Origin: Lachnospiraceae bacterium
GTDB lineage: Bacteria > Bacillota > Clostridia > Lachnospirales > Lachnospiraceae
Direction of reading: 5' to 3'
Assembly (NCBI GenBank): GCA_014804365.1
Contig: JAAUZX010000067.1
Span: 1-64,000 of the forward strand
Length of the DNA: 64,000 nt
The notes beneath the pieces are model-generated. The model had not been told where the DNA came from and ran no database searches. It saw only the letters and a list, made by a program, of their open reading frames with translations. Positions 26,479-36,979 of this stretch are shown piece by piece (positions within the stretch are counted from its first letter, which is position 1; every line of letters begins with the position of its first letter). The position numbers were made by a program, and so were the translations under genes.

Positions 26479-27654
26479 TTACAACCGGCTCTCCCTAATC
26501 TTCCCAACAATCCGCGCCAGCTCCCCCACCACAATATCCATCTCTTCCTTCGTGTTCTCCGCGCCAAGCGTTAACCGAATCGCACTGCGCGCTTCCTCCG
26601 GTGACCGCCCGATCGCCAGCAGTACATGAGACGGATCAATAGAACCGGAAGTACATGCCGACCCACTTGACGCACAGATCCCCTGCATATCCAACATGAT
26701 CAGCACCGACTCTCCCTCTACCCCCGGAAAGCTGAAATTCACATTCCCCGGCAGCCGCTTTGTGCGATGTCCGTTGAGCATTGCCTCGGGGATCTTCTCT
26801 TCAATCTGAGAGATTAGGTAATCCCGCAATATCCTTTCACGTTCTGCATTCTTCTCTTCTTCTAAATTGCAGACACATTCCGCTTCTTCCACACTGCAAT
26901 ACACGCGCCTCACAGCCGCTTCCAGCCCTACGATACCCGGCACGTTCTCGGTGCCGGCGCGCCTGCCCCGTTCCTGCTGCCCGCCGTGCATAAAAGAGCG
27001 GATCTTGGCCTTTTTACTAATATAAAGAAATCCCACTCCCTTTGGTCCGTTGAACTTATGTCCGCTGGTGGAAAGCAGGTCGATGTGACATGCTGCCACA
27101 TCAATGGGCAGCTGTCCGTAAGCCTGTACCGCATCAGTATGGAACAGAATACCGTGAGCCGCGGCAATCTCTCCGATCTCCTTGATCGGCTGGATCGTTC
27201 CGATCTCATTGTTGGCATACATTATTGAGATCAGAATGGTGTCGGGTCGAATCGCCCGTTTCAGCTGTTCCACATCCACCAATCCGTCACCGTCCACATC
27301 CAGATACGTGACCTCGGCCCCTTGCTTTTCCAGATATTCACATGTATGTAACACCGCATGATGTTCGATCTTAGACGTAATAATATGTCTTCCCTTATCA
27401 CGACAAGCCTCGTAGACAGCTTTAAGCGCCCAATTGTCGGATTCCGTTCCGCCCGATGTGAAATAAATCTCATTCGCTTCCGCGCCAAGCGTTCCGGCAA
27501 TCGTCTCCTTCGCCCGGATAACCGCCATCCTGCTCTCATTGCCCAACTTGTATATACTTCCCGCATTGCCGTAACATTCCGTGAAATACGGCAGCATCGC
27601 TTCCACAACTTCCGGTGCTGTTTTCGTTGTCGCCGCATGATCTAAATAAATCAT
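26479..27654 (-). CDS. Cysteine desulfurase (NifS/IscS-like)
   Basis: 391 residues, PLP-dependent. YLDHAATTKTAPEV opens the protein; EHHAVL holds the histidine stacking on PLP; STSGHKFNGPKG carries the PLP lysine K200; SSGSACTSGS carries the persulfide cysteine C334 in the long-loop arrangement of NifS/IscS enzymes. It delivers sulfur for Fe-S clusters or tRNA thiolation. No iscU or thiI/mnmA is adjacent, so the sulfur acceptor cannot be inferred. TAGGAG precedes the ATG at 27654. Confidence 0.92.
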   Translation of the reverse strand: MIYLDHAATTKTAPEVVEAMLPYFTECYGNAGSIYKLGNESRMAVIRAKETIAGTLGAEANEIYFTSGGTESDNWALKAVYEACRDKGRHIITSKIEHHAVLHTCEYLEKQGAEVTYLDVDGDGLVDVEQLKRAIRPDTILISIMYANNEIGTIQPIKEIGEIAAAHGILFHTDAVQAYGQLPIDVAACHIDLLSTSGHKFNGPKGVGFLYISKKAKIRSFMHGGQQERGRRAGTENVPGIVGLEAAVRRVYCSVEEAECVCNLEEEKNAERERILRDYLISQIEEKIPEAMLNGHRTKRLPGNVNFSFPGVEGESVLIMLDMQGICASSGSACTSGSIDPSHVLLAIGRSPEEARSAIRLTLGAENTKEEMDIVVGELARIVGKIRESRL

Positions 27655-27772
27655 ATTTCCGCTCCTACCGCCTGCAAATAATATCAACTCTAACTGCTAT
27701 CCAAATCATTTTCAGTAAATTAAATTGGCAGATTGCATACCCATCTTGATTTTCCCCAATACCTAATTTTTC

Positions 27773-30700
27773 CTACTCCAACAGCAACTCTGTCATATCA
27801 GAAAGTGCCGCCTCCGTCAGTGCCAGCAGCAATTCCTCGTCCTTCTCAACCACGCCGCATTTCCGATAGCGCAGCCTGAACATCGGCGTTCCTTTTGGCT
27901 CAAAAGACATCCTGCCCTCATAGGCATTCAGAAGCTGCGGAATATTTTCCACCCTGATCGGGGCATCCGTCCGCAGCAGGAAACGGATGGAACCGTCCTT
28001 ACCCTTTACCTCCGGCATGTACAGTTTATGCGCGTGAGAACGGATCAGCGCAATTCTAAGCAGATTTTCCGCCGACTTCGGAATCTCGCCGAAGCGGTCC
28101 AATAGTTCCTCCCGCATGTCATCGCATTCCTTCTCATTTTCAATTCCCGCAATACGCTTATAGATATCCAGTTTCTGCACTTCATTTACGATATAAGAAG
28201 GCGGAATGTATGCGTCCGCTTCCAGATCGATGCTTGTATTAAAGTCTTCTATCGTCGAAATACCTTTCAGGCTTTTAACCGCTTCATTTAACATCTTGCA
28301 GTACAGATCATAACCGACCGCCTGCATATGCCCATGCTGCCTTGCCCCCAGCAGATTACCCGCGCCGCGTATTTCCAGATCCCGCATGGCAATCTTAAAT
28401 CCACTGCCCAGATCGGTAAACTCCTTGATTGCTTCCAAGCGTTTCTCCGCCACTTCCCTGAGCATTTTGTCTCTTTTATACATAAGAAAAGCATAGGCTG
28501 TCCGGTTGGAACGCCCCACGCGCCCTCTGAGCTGATAGAGCTGCGACAGCCCCATCTGATCGGAATCATGAATGATCATCGTGTTTACATTGGAAATGTC
28601 CAGTCCGGTCTCAATGATCGTAGTGGACACCAGCACGTCGATTTCTCCGTCGATGAAATCATACATAATTCGCTCCAGCTCGCTCTCCTTCATCTGACCG
28701 TGTGCAAAAGCCACGGTTGCCTCGGGCACCAGCTTCTGGATCGCGGCGGAAATATCCGCAATGTTATTTACCCTGTTATAGACATAGTATACCTGTCCTT
28801 CTCTGGACAATTCCCTGACGATCGCTTCACGCACCAATTCTTCATTGTACTCACATACAAAAGTCTGAATCGGCTGTCGGTCCCCGGGTGCCTCTTCCAG
28901 CACACTCATATCCCGAATGCCGATCAGGCTCATGTGCAGCGTTCTGGGAATCGGTGTCGCCGTCAGCGTCAGCACATCCACGTTTTCCTTCATCTTCTTG
29001 ATCTTCTCTTTATGCGCCACACCGAAGCGCTGTTCCTCATCGATGATCAGCAGCCCCAGATCCTTATACTGTACATCAGCAGACAGGACGCGGTGGGTGC
29101 CGATCACGATATCCACCATGCCTTTCTTCAAATCTGCCACTGTCTTCTTCTGTTCCGCCGTTGTCCGAAAACGCGACAGCAGATCTATCCGTACCGGAAA
29201 CTCCTTCATTCTCTGCACGAAAGTATTATAATGCTGTTGTGCAAGAATGGTAGTGGGCACCAGATATACCACCTGTTTTCCCTCCTGCACGGCCTTGAAC
29301 GCCGCCCTGATCGCGATTTCCGTCTTGCCGTACCCCACGTCACCGCAGATCAGACGATCCATGATCTTGCTGCTCTCCATATCCTCCTTCGTGGCAGCGA
29401 TGGCATTCACCTGATCTTCCGTCTCCTCAAAAGGAAACATCTCCTCAAATTCCCTCTGCCAGACAGTGTCCGGCCCGTATTTAAAGCCCTGACTCTGTTG
29501 TCTGACCGCATACAGTTCTACCAGATCCTGCGCCACTTCGTCCACCGCGGTGCGCACTTTTGACTTGGTCTTACTCCACTCCTGCGTACCCAGTTTATTG
29601 AGCTTAGGTTTGCTGCCTGACTCCGCAGAAGCATATTTCTGAATCACATCCAGACCTGTGGCAAGCACATAGAGAATACCGCCGTCCCGATAAGAGATCT
29701 TCATATAATCCTTGACGATCTTATCCACTTCCACTTTCTCTATGCCCTGATAGATCCCCAGTCCGTGGCTCTCGTGCACCACGTAATCTCCCACTTTTAA
29801 CTCATTGAAATCATTGATCTTCTGTCCCTGATAAAGCTTCTTTCTCTTTTTCTTCTTCTCCGCACCGAAGATGTCACTCTCCGAGATCACGATAAATTTC
29901 AGAAGCGGATATTCGAATCCCTTGAGCACCCTGCCATAGTAGGTCATGACCTCGCCCGGCTGCACCTCCCGCATAGGATCTTCCGTATAAAAGGCGCTGA
30001 TCTCCTGCTCACGCAGATCTTCCGCAAGGCGCTTCGCCCTCGTTCTGGAACCGGAAAGCAGCAGGATGCGATACCCTCTTTTCCTATAACCGGCCAGATC
30101 TTTCACCAACGCTTCAAAACTATTGTTGTAAGAAGATAAACTTCTCGTCTGAATATCAAATTTTCTGTCCGCCTTAAAAAGAGGATTCCTGCCATCCATC
30201 ATGGAGAGCGTCACAACTCTGCCTTTCGTGATCCTCGCCGCCGTCTTCTCCGCACTGTAGAGGATATCCATCTGTCCGGGCAGAATATAACCCTTCTCCA
30301 GACGATGCAGCATGCTTTCGCGAAATTCCAGTTCTACCGCCGACACGTGTTCCTTAACCCGCAGCGGTTCCTCTATGAAAACACAGCATGCGCCCTGTCT
30401 GCCGGAAATCTCCGCATTGTCTGACAGACAATCGAGGAGAGTTGACAATTCCGAATAAAAGTACCGTATATAGCTCTCCAAATTCACCGTATTTCTGGAC
30501 AATCCAAGTTCCAGCAGCTGCTCTACCAGTTCCTTTACCTGCGTCTCGATTCGATGTGCTTCCTCGGTCTTCATCTCTTTTCGCAGCTTGGCCGTATGTT
30601 TCTTACACTCTTCCTGAATCTTCTTAAGTCCATCCCGCAATTCATATTCTGACAATATTAGTTCTGTTGCAGGATAGATCGTGACTGACTCCAGCTGCTC

Positions 30701-31336
30701 TATGGAACGCTGGCTCAGAATATCAAAGCTGCGTATGGACTCCACGTCTTCTCCCCACAGCTCGATTCGGTAAGGATTTTCTTCTGTCAGATCAAAAATA
30801 TCAACGATACCGCCGCGAATACTGAACTGCCCCGGCGCTTCCACCTGATAATTCTTTTCATATCCCAGCTCCACGAGACGCGCCGCCAACTCACTCTCAT
30901 CTATGCTGCTTCGTTTATCCAAGTGTATTATATGCTTTTTCCATGCATCGATCGGTGGCTGTGGCGCCATCAGGGCATCGTAGGTGGTGATCACCGTAGT
31001 GGGTCTGCCCTCCATCAGCCGCCGCAGGCATCTGATTCGTTCCATTGTCAGCTGATTACCGTGGATATCCGCCTGAAAAAAAATCAGGTCCTTGGCCGGA
31101 TATAACATGACATTTCTGTCATAAAACTTATAATCTTCATATAACTCTTTCGCCCGCAGATCACTGAAAGTCACGATCAATTTATAGCGAAATTCCTCGC
31201 CGATCCCATAGATCATATGCAGCTTCTGCGAGTCCACGCACCCGCTCAATGCCACGGAAGCCCGGTCTTTTACAAGCATTTTCTTAATTTCTTCATATTC
31301 TCCCAATTCTTCCAAGGGAGCAAGTAAAGCCCTCAC
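27773..31336 (-). CDS. mfd: Transcription-repair coupling factor
   Basis: 1187 residues, full family length. It has the UvrB-like N-terminus (to about 350), the RNA polymerase-interacting domain around KVGDYVVHESHGLGIYQGIE, the RecG-like translocase with Walker A GDVGYGKTEIAIRAA, DEEQRFG, TLTATPIPRTLHMS and QLRGRVGRS, and the C-terminal TRCF domain. It removes RNA polymerase stalled at lesions and recruits UvrA. The start is a GTG preceded by GGAGG. It follows pth by 173 nt, an arrangement common in Firmicutes. Confidence 0.97.
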   Translation of the reverse strand: MRALLAPLEELGEYEEIKKMLVKDRASVALSGCVDSQKLHMIYGIGEEFRYKLIVTFSDLRAKELYEDYKFYDRNVMLYPAKDLIFFQADIHGNQLTMERIRCLRRLMEGRPTTVITTYDALMAPQPPIDAWKKHIIHLDKRSSIDESELAARLVELGYEKNYQVEAPGQFSIRGGIVDIFDLTEENPYRIELWGEDVESIRSFDILSQRSIEQLESVTIYPATELILSEYELRDGLKKIQEECKKHTAKLRKEMKTEEAHRIETQVKELVEQLLELGLSRNTVNLESYIRYFYSELSTLLDCLSDNAEISGRQGACCVFIEEPLRVKEHVSAVELEFRESMLHRLEKGYILPGQMDILYSAEKTAARITKGRVVTLSMMDGRNPLFKADRKFDIQTRSLSSYNNSFEALVKDLAGYRKRGYRILLLSGSRTRAKRLAEDLREQEISAFYTEDPMREVQPGEVMTYYGRVLKGFEYPLLKFIVISESDIFGAEKKKKRKKLYQGQKINDFNELKVGDYVVHESHGLGIYQGIEKVEVDKIVKDYMKISYRDGGILYVLATGLDVIQKYASAESGSKPKLNKLGTQEWSKTKSKVRTAVDEVAQDLVELYAVRQQSQGFKYGPDTVWQREFEEMFPFEETEDQVNAIAATKEDMESSKIMDRLICGDVGYGKTEIAIRAAFKAVQEGKQVVYLVPTTILAQQHYNTFVQRMKEFPVRIDLLSRFRTTAEQKKTVADLKKGMVDIVIGTHRVLSADVQYKDLGLLIIDEEQRFGVAHKEKIKKMKENVDVLTLTATPIPRTLHMSLIGIRDMSVLEEAPGDRQPIQTFVCEYNEELVREAIVRELSREGQVYYVYNRVNNIADISAAIQKLVPEATVAFAHGQMKESELERIMYDFIDGEIDVLVSTTIIETGLDISNVNTMIIHDSDQMGLSQLYQLRGRVGRSNRTAYAFLMYKRDKMLREVAEKRLEAIKEFTDLGSGFKIAMRDLEIRGAGNLLGARQHGHMQAVGYDLYCKMLNEAVKSLKGISTIEDFNTSIDLEADAYIPPSYIVNEVQKLDIYKRIAGIENEKECDDMREELLDRFGEIPKSAENLLRIALIRSHAHKLYMPEVKGKDGSIRFLLRTDAPIRVENIPQLLNAYEGRMSFEPKGTPMFRLRYRKCGVVEKDEELLLALTEAALSDMTELLLE

Positions 31337-31509
31337 ATCTTACCTCCATGATTTTTGTTTCCATATAATATTTCTGTCATAATATCGTTTAGATTGCTCT
31401 ACCACTTAACATGCTAATCCCTATAACGTAAGAATTTCCTATAGAATAAAAAACTCTGTCTATACATAACTTGCACTGTAACTCGTAATCTTCTTTTCAA
31501 GTCATTTTC

Positions 31510-32088
31510 TTATGTCTGCTGTATCTTTTTATTAAATAAATTCATCGCCGCATCCGCACCCTCAGCGATCATTACTTCAATGGCCGCCGCCGCGCGCTTA
31601 GCGCTCTCATCCATGATCTCCCGTTCTTCCTTGGAAAAATGTCCCAATACATAATCCACTAAGTCATAGCCTTCCGGTTTCTGTCCCACGCCCATCTTGA
31701 TCCGCTGGAATTCATCATGTCCAAGATGCAGAATGATATTCTTCAGTCCATTATGTCCGCCGGCACTTCCCTTTTTCCGAATGCGAATCTGCCCCACATC
31801 CAGACTGATATCATCGGAGATCACAATCAGCTCGCTCTTTTCGTCTGCTTTATAAAAGTCTATGACTTCCCTAACACTTTCACCACTCAAATTCATGTAT
31901 GTCTGTGGCTTAACTAAAACTGCCTTCTGTCCGCCCACGAACCCTTTACCGATAAGCGCCTTATGCTTACGCTCCTTCACGGTAATATTATTCTTATCGG
32001 CAATGACGTCGAGCACGTCAAAACCGATATTATGTCTTGTGTTCTGATACTGCCTGTCCGGATTTCCCAGACCTACGATAATGTACAT
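31510..32088 (-). CDS. pth: Peptidyl-tRNA hydrolase
   Basis: 192 residues. VGLGNPDRQYQNTRHNIGFD contains the invariant N9 and the catalytic H19; KPQTYMNLSGESV and DDISLDVGQIRIRKKGSAGG/HNGLKNI are the other family motifs. It recycles peptidyl-tRNA released by ribosome drop-off. Located between spoVG and mfd, transcribed leftward. Confidence 0.96.
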   Translation of the reverse strand: MYIIVGLGNPDRQYQNTRHNIGFDVLDVIADKNNITVKERKHKALIGKGFVGGQKAVLVKPQTYMNLSGESVREVIDFYKADEKSELIVISDDISLDVGQIRIRKKGSAGGHNGLKNIILHLGHDEFQRIKMGVGQKPEGYDLVDYVLGHFSKEEREIMDESAKRAAAAIEVMIAEGADAAMNLFNKKIQQT

Positions 32089-32199
32089 AATTACCTCGAT
32101 TCTGATTTGGTATGCTGCCGCAGGTACGGCAATAATATTGACTGTTTCTTATTCTATCAATATTTTTCCGTTCCTACAAGAATTGTTTTCTAAAGACGT

Positions 32200-32228
32200 A
32201 AAAAAGGACGCTTTCTGCGTCCTTTTTT
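32200..32228. terminator. Bidirectional-looking terminator after spoVG
   Basis: AAAAAAGGACGC (32200-32211) and GCGTCCTTTTTT (32217-32228) form a 12-bp perfect stem with a 5-nt loop. It lies just after the spoVG stop and before pth, so spoVG is probably a separate unit. Confidence 0.88.
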
Positions 32229-32249
32229 CTTCTTTCCACACTGCATTTG

Positions 32250-32522
32250 TTACTCATCATCAGATTCTAAAAGCGCCTTCTCATAGCTTTCCAGAATAAT
32301 CTTTTGTATTCTGTCGCGGGTATCTGAGTTGATAGGATGTGCAATATCCCGATACTCACCATCATTAGCCTTCTTGCTTGGCATTGCAATGAAAAGACCT
32401 TTTTCACCTTCGATTACTTTAATGTCATGAACCACGAATTCATCGTCTATGGTAATCGAGACGATTGCCTTCATTTTGCTGTCTTGAGTCATTTTACGCA
32501 CGCGGACATCAGTAATTCTCAT
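32250..32522 (-). CDS. spoVG: SpoVG regulatory protein
   Basis: 90 residues: [37 protein letters not shown] and [20 protein letters not shown] are diagnostic of SpoVG, a small DNA/RNA-binding regulator involved in sporulation septation and other processes. The ATG at 32522 follows AAGGAGG; the upstream in-frame ATG is before the site. The 177-nt leader holds an inverted repeat CAAGC/GCTTG and an extended -10-like TTGCTATAAT, but no clear sigma-H site. Confidence 0.95.
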   Translation of the reverse strand: MRITDVRVRKMTQDSKMKAIVSITIDDEFVVHDIKVIEGEKGLFIAMPSKKANDGEYRDIAHPINSDTRDRIQKIILESYEKALLESDDE

Positions 32523-32699
32523 GAAGCTCAGCCTCCTTATCATATGATACCGAACAGGAACCTGTCGGTTTTCACAAGCTTTTCCACATAAGTCATACTC
32601 ATCAAGCCACGTAGCTTGTAATAAACATTTAGTTAATAGCGCCCATGCCTCTTACACAATATTTCTATCGATTATAGCAACCGCCTTTCCATCATACCA

Positions 32700-33818
32700 T
32701 TAAATTACATATCTGTCATTATGTTCTACCACAATTTCTATTCCGTCCTCGCCTCTGTGGTAGGAATTCGCACGTATCGTGCCCCTGCTTTCCACGATAC
32801 AATTTTCAATATGCGTATTATCCCCAATATACACATCATTTAAAATGATGGAATTTTTAATATAGCAGTTATTACCGATATACGTCTTCTTAAAAATCAC
32901 GGAATCCTCAACCTTACCGTTCACAATACATCCGCTGGAAATCAGGCTGTTCCTGATACTCGCTCCCACGTTGTATTTTGCCGGCGGCAGATCATCTACC
33001 TTAGAATAAATATCCGGATATTGTCTGAAGAAGTAATCCCTGATCTCCGGACGAAGGAAATCCATATTCGTCTTGTAGTAGTCTTCCACCGTGGCAATAT
33101 TGCTCCAGTAGTCCTTGATCTTATATCCGAAGATTCGTTTCATATTTTTATACCGGATCAAGATGTCCTTAACGAAGTCATATCTGTCTTCTTCCGCACA
33201 CTTTTCGATCATTTCGATCAGCTGTCTTCTTCTGACTACATAGACACCGCATGAAATCGTATTGGACTTGGCAACCACCGGTTTTTCTTCAAATTCCTCA
33301 ATGCGGCTCTCTTCATTCATCTTGATCGTACCGAATCGCTCAACATTGACATCGGGTGACATGTCTTTACATACTACCGTGATATCAGCTTTCTTATCAA
33401 TGTGGTACTCCAGAATCTTATTATAATCCATTTTGTACACACAGTCACCGGAAGATATTACCACATAAGGCTCATGGCTGTTCTTTAACCAGGATAGATT
33501 CTGTGCAATGGCATCTGCCGTACCGCGGTACCATGCATTGCTCTCCGCTGTTACCGCAGGCGTAAACACAAATAGTCCGCCCTGCTTACGACCGAAATCC
33601 CACCATTTTGATGAACTCAAATGCTCGTTCAGGCTTCCCGCATTATACTGCGTAAATACAGCGACCTTATTAATGTGGGAATTGGACATATTACTGAGTG
33701 CAAAGTCAATGCTACGATAACTGCCTGCAATCGGCATCGCACAAACCGCACGTTTCTGTGTCAGTTCCTTAATCCTATGATTATTACCACCCGCTAAGAC
33801 AATTCCAATCGCTCTCAC
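32700..33818 (-). CDS. glgD: Glycogen synthesis subunit GlgD
   Basis: 372 residues, nucleotidyltransferase fold followed by a left-handed beta-helix of hexapeptide repeats. GGNNHRIKELTQKRAVCAMP replaces the catalytic loop [19 protein letters not shown] of its partner, losing key residues, as expected for the regulatory GlgD subunit that boosts GlgC. The start GTG overlaps the last base of the GlgC stop codon (TAGTG), so expression is tightly coupled. Confidence 0.92.
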   Translation of the reverse strand: MRAIGIVLAGGNNHRIKELTQKRAVCAMPIAGSYRSIDFALSNMSNSHINKVAVFTQYNAGSLNEHLSSSKWWDFGRKQGGLFVFTPAVTAESNAWYRGTADAIAQNLSWLKNSHEPYVVISSGDCVYKMDYNKILEYHIDKKADITVVCKDMSPDVNVERFGTIKMNEESRIEEFEEKPVVAKSNTISCGVYVVRRRQLIEMIEKCAEEDRYDFVKDILIRYKNMKRIFGYKIKDYWSNIATVEDYYKTNMDFLRPEIRDYFFRQYPDIYSKVDDLPPAKYNVGASIRNSLISSGCIVNGKVEDSVIFKKTYIGNNCYIKNSIILNDVYIGDNTHIENCIVESRGTIRANSYHRGEDGIEIVVEHNDRYVI

Positions 33819-35089
33819 TATTTATCACCTGCCTTAATTAAAGTTTTTCCGCTCGGAAGACTTCCGTCTTTATAGTCCTCCGCGCTCGTCACGCCGAAAA
33901 TAACCGAATTCTTTCCGACGGAAACACCCTGCGGGATAACGCTCTTCTCTCCCACAGCCACAATACCGTGATTATAAATGTGAGGATCGGTCTCATTCTC
34001 AACCTCTTCACCGACACCCAGTCTGACATTATCCTCAATCATGACATTCTCTGCAATAATAGACTTATATAATTCACAATTACTGCCGACCTTCGTCTCA
34101 TTCATGATGATGGAGTCTCTGACAACAGTATCTGCTCCTATTGTTACGCCGCAGCCGATCACAGAATTATATACCTTGCCGTATATCTCAGACCCTTCTC
34201 CGATGATACTTCTCTCTACAACGCTGTCATTAGACAGATACTGAGGCGGCAGAATCTCACTTTTCGTATAGATCTTCCAATACTCCTCATAAAGATTGAA
34301 TTCAGGAACGAGATCGATCAGCTCCATATTTGCTTCCCAATAAGAATTTAATGTTCCTACATCTTTCCAGTAACCGTTAAACTCATAGGCATAAAGAGGT
34401 GCACCTTTCGCATGGCAGTACGGAATCAAATGTTTGCCGAAGTCTAATCCCGGCTGTTCCGCATTGGTAAGTAACGCGTCCTTAAGCGTCTTCCAATTAA
34501 AGATATATATACCCATAGAAGCAAGATTGCTTCTCGGATTCTCCGGTTTCTCCTCGAAATCTACGATCTTGCGGTCCTTGTCCGTAATCATGATACCGAA
34601 ACGCTTCGCCTCTTCCATCGGAACAGGCATAACTGCGATCGTTACTTCGGCACCGTTTTGCTTATGGAAATCAAGCATGACCTCATAATCCATCTTGTAA
34701 ATATGATCACCTGACAAGATAAGCACGTATTCCGGATTAAAACTCTCCATGTAATCCATATTCTGATAAATCGCATTAGCAGTACCCGTATACCATTCAC
34801 TGTTCGCGCTCTTCTCATAGGGCGGAAGTACCGTCACACCACCGATATTCCTATCGAGATCCCACGGAATACCGATACCGATGTGCGTGTTCAGTCGAAG
34901 CGGCTGATACTGTGTCAACACGCCGACCGTATCAACACCTGAATTAATACAGTTACTGAGCGGAAAGTCGATAATCCTATATTTACTGCCAAAGGATACC
35001 GCAGGTTTTGCAACCTTTGACGTAAACACCCCTAATCTGCTTCCCTGACCGCCAGCAAGCAGCATGGCAATCATTTCCTTCTTTACCAT
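33818..35089 (-). CDS. glgC: Glucose-1-phosphate adenylyltransferase
   Basis: 423 residues. [22 protein letters not shown] is the nucleotide loop; [10 protein letters not shown] carries the metal aspartate; [12 protein letters not shown] is the glucose-1-phosphate region; hexapeptide repeats end the protein. It makes ADP-glucose for glycogen. AGAGGTG precedes the ATG at 35089. glgA, glgB and glgP are not in the window. Confidence 0.95.
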   Translation of the reverse strand: MVKKEMIAMLLAGGQGSRLGVFTSKVAKPAVSFGSKYRIIDFPLSNCINSGVDTVGVLTQYQPLRLNTHIGIGIPWDLDRNIGGVTVLPPYEKSANSEWYTGTANAIYQNMDYMESFNPEYVLILSGDHIYKMDYEVMLDFHKQNGAEVTIAVMPVPMEEAKRFGIMITDKDRKIVDFEEKPENPRSNLASMGIYIFNWKTLKDALLTNAEQPGLDFGKHLIPYCHAKGAPLYAYEFNGYWKDVGTLNSYWEANMELIDLVPEFNLYEEYWKIYTKSEILPPQYLSNDSVVERSIIGEGSEIYGKVYNSVIGCGVTIGADTVVRDSIIMNETKVGSNCELYKSIIAENVMIEDNVRLGVGEEVENETDPHIYNHGIVAVGEKSVIPQGVSVGKNSVIFGVTSAEDYKDGSLPSGKTLIKAGDK

Positions 35090-35163
35090 CCGTATCACCT
35101 CTTGTTTCCTAAATTTTTTAATATATATATTAAAATTAAAAGCCTATTTTGTTTTGTTTGTTA

Positions 35164-35192
35164 ATTATACCACAATTCAAAGGGAAAGTGAA
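35164..35192 (-). promoter_or_regulatory. Promoter of glgCD
   Basis: On the minus strand TTCACT (35187-35192), 17-nt spacer, TATAAT (35164-35169), about 75 nt before the glgC start. Confidence 0.65.
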
Positions 35193-35377
35193 TATTATTT
35201 ACAAATTTATTCAATCAATACTTTTCCGAGCGTGTTAATAATATACAATATTTTGCTTTGCATTTCAATATATTTGTCTATTTTCAACATACTTCTTTTA
35301 TAAGACATAAATTCATTAATCCTATTGTATAAATTGTATCCAAAAAAGAGTCAATCCGTTTCTTTTCCAAATTCCTA

Positions 35378-35406
35378 TTGGTTTTTTTATATGAAATGAG
35401 TATAAT
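35378..35406 (+). promoter_or_regulatory. Promoter of murC
   Basis: TTGGTT (35378-35383), 17-nt spacer, TATAAT (35401-35406), 31 nt before the murC start. Confidence 0.7.
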
Positions 35407-35437
35407 ACTAGTAAAAATGAAATATAGGGAGATTTCC

Positions 35438-36817
35438 ATGTATCAGATTAACTTTAAAGACCCAATTCATATATATTTTATCGGGATCGGCGGCATCAGC
35501 ATGAGCGGGCTCGCCGAGATCCTTCTTTCTGAAGGATTCCGTATATCCGGTTCCGACAGAACCCCGTCTCCGCTCACCCATCGGCTGGAAGAGCAGGGTG
35601 CCGTCATATATTATGGCCAGCGCGCGGAGAATCTTACACCGGATATCGATGTAGCAGTCTATACCAGCGCCATCAAACCGGATAATCCGGAGATGACCGC
35701 CGCAGACAGCCTGCACATTCCGCTCCTTACCAGAGCGCAGCTTCTGGGGCAGATGATGCAAAATTATAAGATTCCCATCGCCGTAAGCGGCACTCACGGT
35801 AAGACCACCACCACCTCCATGATCTCCCAGATCCTTTTGGAAAACGATGATGATCCCACCCTGTCCATCGGCGGTATCTACAAACCGATCGGCGGCAACA
35901 TCCGCGTCGGTTCCTCTGACCTATTTGTCACGGAAGCCTGTGAATATACGAACAGTTTCTTAAGTTTCTATCCCCGAATCAGCATTATACTTAATATAGA
36001 AGAAGACCATCTGGACTTCTTTAAGGACATTGACGATATCCGCAGATCTTTTCACAAATTTGCCCGCCTTCTGCCGGCCGACGGCACACTGATCATTAAC
36101 GGGGATATTGCGCACTGCGAAGAGCTCACGTCCGATCTTGCCTGCAGAGTTATCACCTACGGTTCAAGCACCGATTACGACTATTATCCGAAAGACATCA
36201 CATATGACGCATCGGGTTGTCCTTCCTTTCATCTTATGCGCCGAAACGGCAAAGAAGAAGTGTTTTCTTTAAAAGTTCCCGGGGAGCACAACGTCTATAA
36301 TGCCATAGCGGCTATCGCTCTTGCCGATCTTCTCGGAATATCCGATGAGGTGACCGCGAAGGCGCTGCTCCACTACGGCGGCACGGACAGACGCTTCGAA
36401 TACAAGGGGAAGGTAAACGGCGTTACCATCATCGACGACTACGCCCACCACCCGACGGAGATCCGTGCAACCCTTCTTGCCGCTAAGAATTACCCCCACC
36501 GCACTACCTGGTGCGTGTTCCAGCCTCATACTTACTCGAGGACCAAAGCATTTTTAAAAGACTTTGCCGCTGCCCTGTCACTGTCCGATGAGATAGTACT
36601 CGCCGACATCTATGCGGCCAGAGAGAAAGATACTCTGGGGATCAGTTCCAAGACACTGCAACAGGAGATTGAGAAATCCGGCCATCGGTGTTATTACTTT
36701 CCTTCTTTTGAAGAGATTGAAAACTTTCTTCTGAAAAAATGCACAAAGGATGATTTGTTGATAACTATGGGGGCAGGTGATGTCGTAAAAATCGGCGAAA
36801 ACCTACTGCGAAAATAA
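35438..36817 (+). CDS. murC: UDP-N-acetylmuramate--L-alanine ligase
   Basis: 459 residues. YFIGIGGISMSGLAEIL binds the UDP moiety; SGTHGKTTTTSM is the P-loop; EDHLDFF and DDYAHHPTEI are further Mur motifs typical of MurC. It attaches L-Ala to UDP-MurNAc in the cytoplasm. The ATG at 35438 follows AGGGAG; the longer reading to 35378 would begin inside the promoter. A strong terminator follows, so it is probably monocistronic. Confidence 0.96.
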   Translation: MYQINFKDPIHIYFIGIGGISMSGLAEILLSEGFRISGSDRTPSPLTHRLEEQGAVIYYGQRAENLTPDIDVAVYTSAIKPDNPEMTAADSLHIPLLTRAQLLGQMMQNYKIPIAVSGTHGKTTTTSMISQILLENDDDPTLSIGGIYKPIGGNIRVGSSDLFVTEACEYTNSFLSFYPRISIILNIEEDHLDFFKDIDDIRRSFHKFARLLPADGTLIINGDIAHCEELTSDLACRVITYGSSTDYDYYPKDITYDASGCPSFHLMRRNGKEEVFSLKVPGEHNVYNAIAAIALADLLGISDEVTAKALLHYGGTDRRFEYKGKVNGVTIIDDYAHHPTEIRATLLAAKNYPHRTTWCVFQPHTYSRTKAFLKDFAAALSLSDEIVLADIYAAREKDTLGISSKTLQQEIEKSGHRCYYFPSFEEIENFLLKKCTKDDLLITMGAGDVVKIGENLLRK

Positions 36818-36934
36818 TTATTCACAATATCCACAGAAAACAGTCGAAATATCCGTCGCTTTTCTGTGGATATTTTTATGTATAACTTTCCTTGTTTTTA
36901 TCGGTACTTCCGTATGCTATCCACATTATCCACA
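36818..36934 (+). promoter_or_regulatory. Cluster of DnaA-box-like sites
   Basis: Two exact matches to TTATNCACA (36818-36826 TTATTCACA, 36926-36934 TTATCCACA) each sit back to back with a one-mismatch copy (36827-36835 ATATCCACA; 36917-36925 CTATCCACA), and an inverted ATATCCACA lies at 36865-36873. Five sites in 117 nt, between murC and the dnaD/dnaC pair. Three partly overlap the murC terminator stem. Binding by DnaA is inferred from sequence. Confidence 0.55.
36826..36877 (+). terminator. Terminator of murC
   Basis: Perfect 15-bp stem: AATATCCACAGAAAA (36826-36840) with TTTTCTGTGGATATT (36860-36874), 19-nt loop, then T-rich sequence, 9 nt after the murC stop codon. Confidence 0.85.
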
Positions 36935-36979
36935 TTTGATGAACCCTTGTTCCCTGTTTTGATTATGGCAGTTTGCCTA

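Larger units (their letters stand above)
35090..35437. other. AT-rich divergent regulatory spacer
   Basis: 348 nt between glgC and murC, strongly AT-rich with TA runs. It holds the two divergent promoters listed separately and no open reading frame with a ribosome-binding site. Confidence 0.6.

Noticed and set aside
28328-29563. 411-codon open frame opposite mfd
   Set aside because: Antisense shadow; the composition is rich in His, Ile and Arg as expected for reverse complement of the gene.
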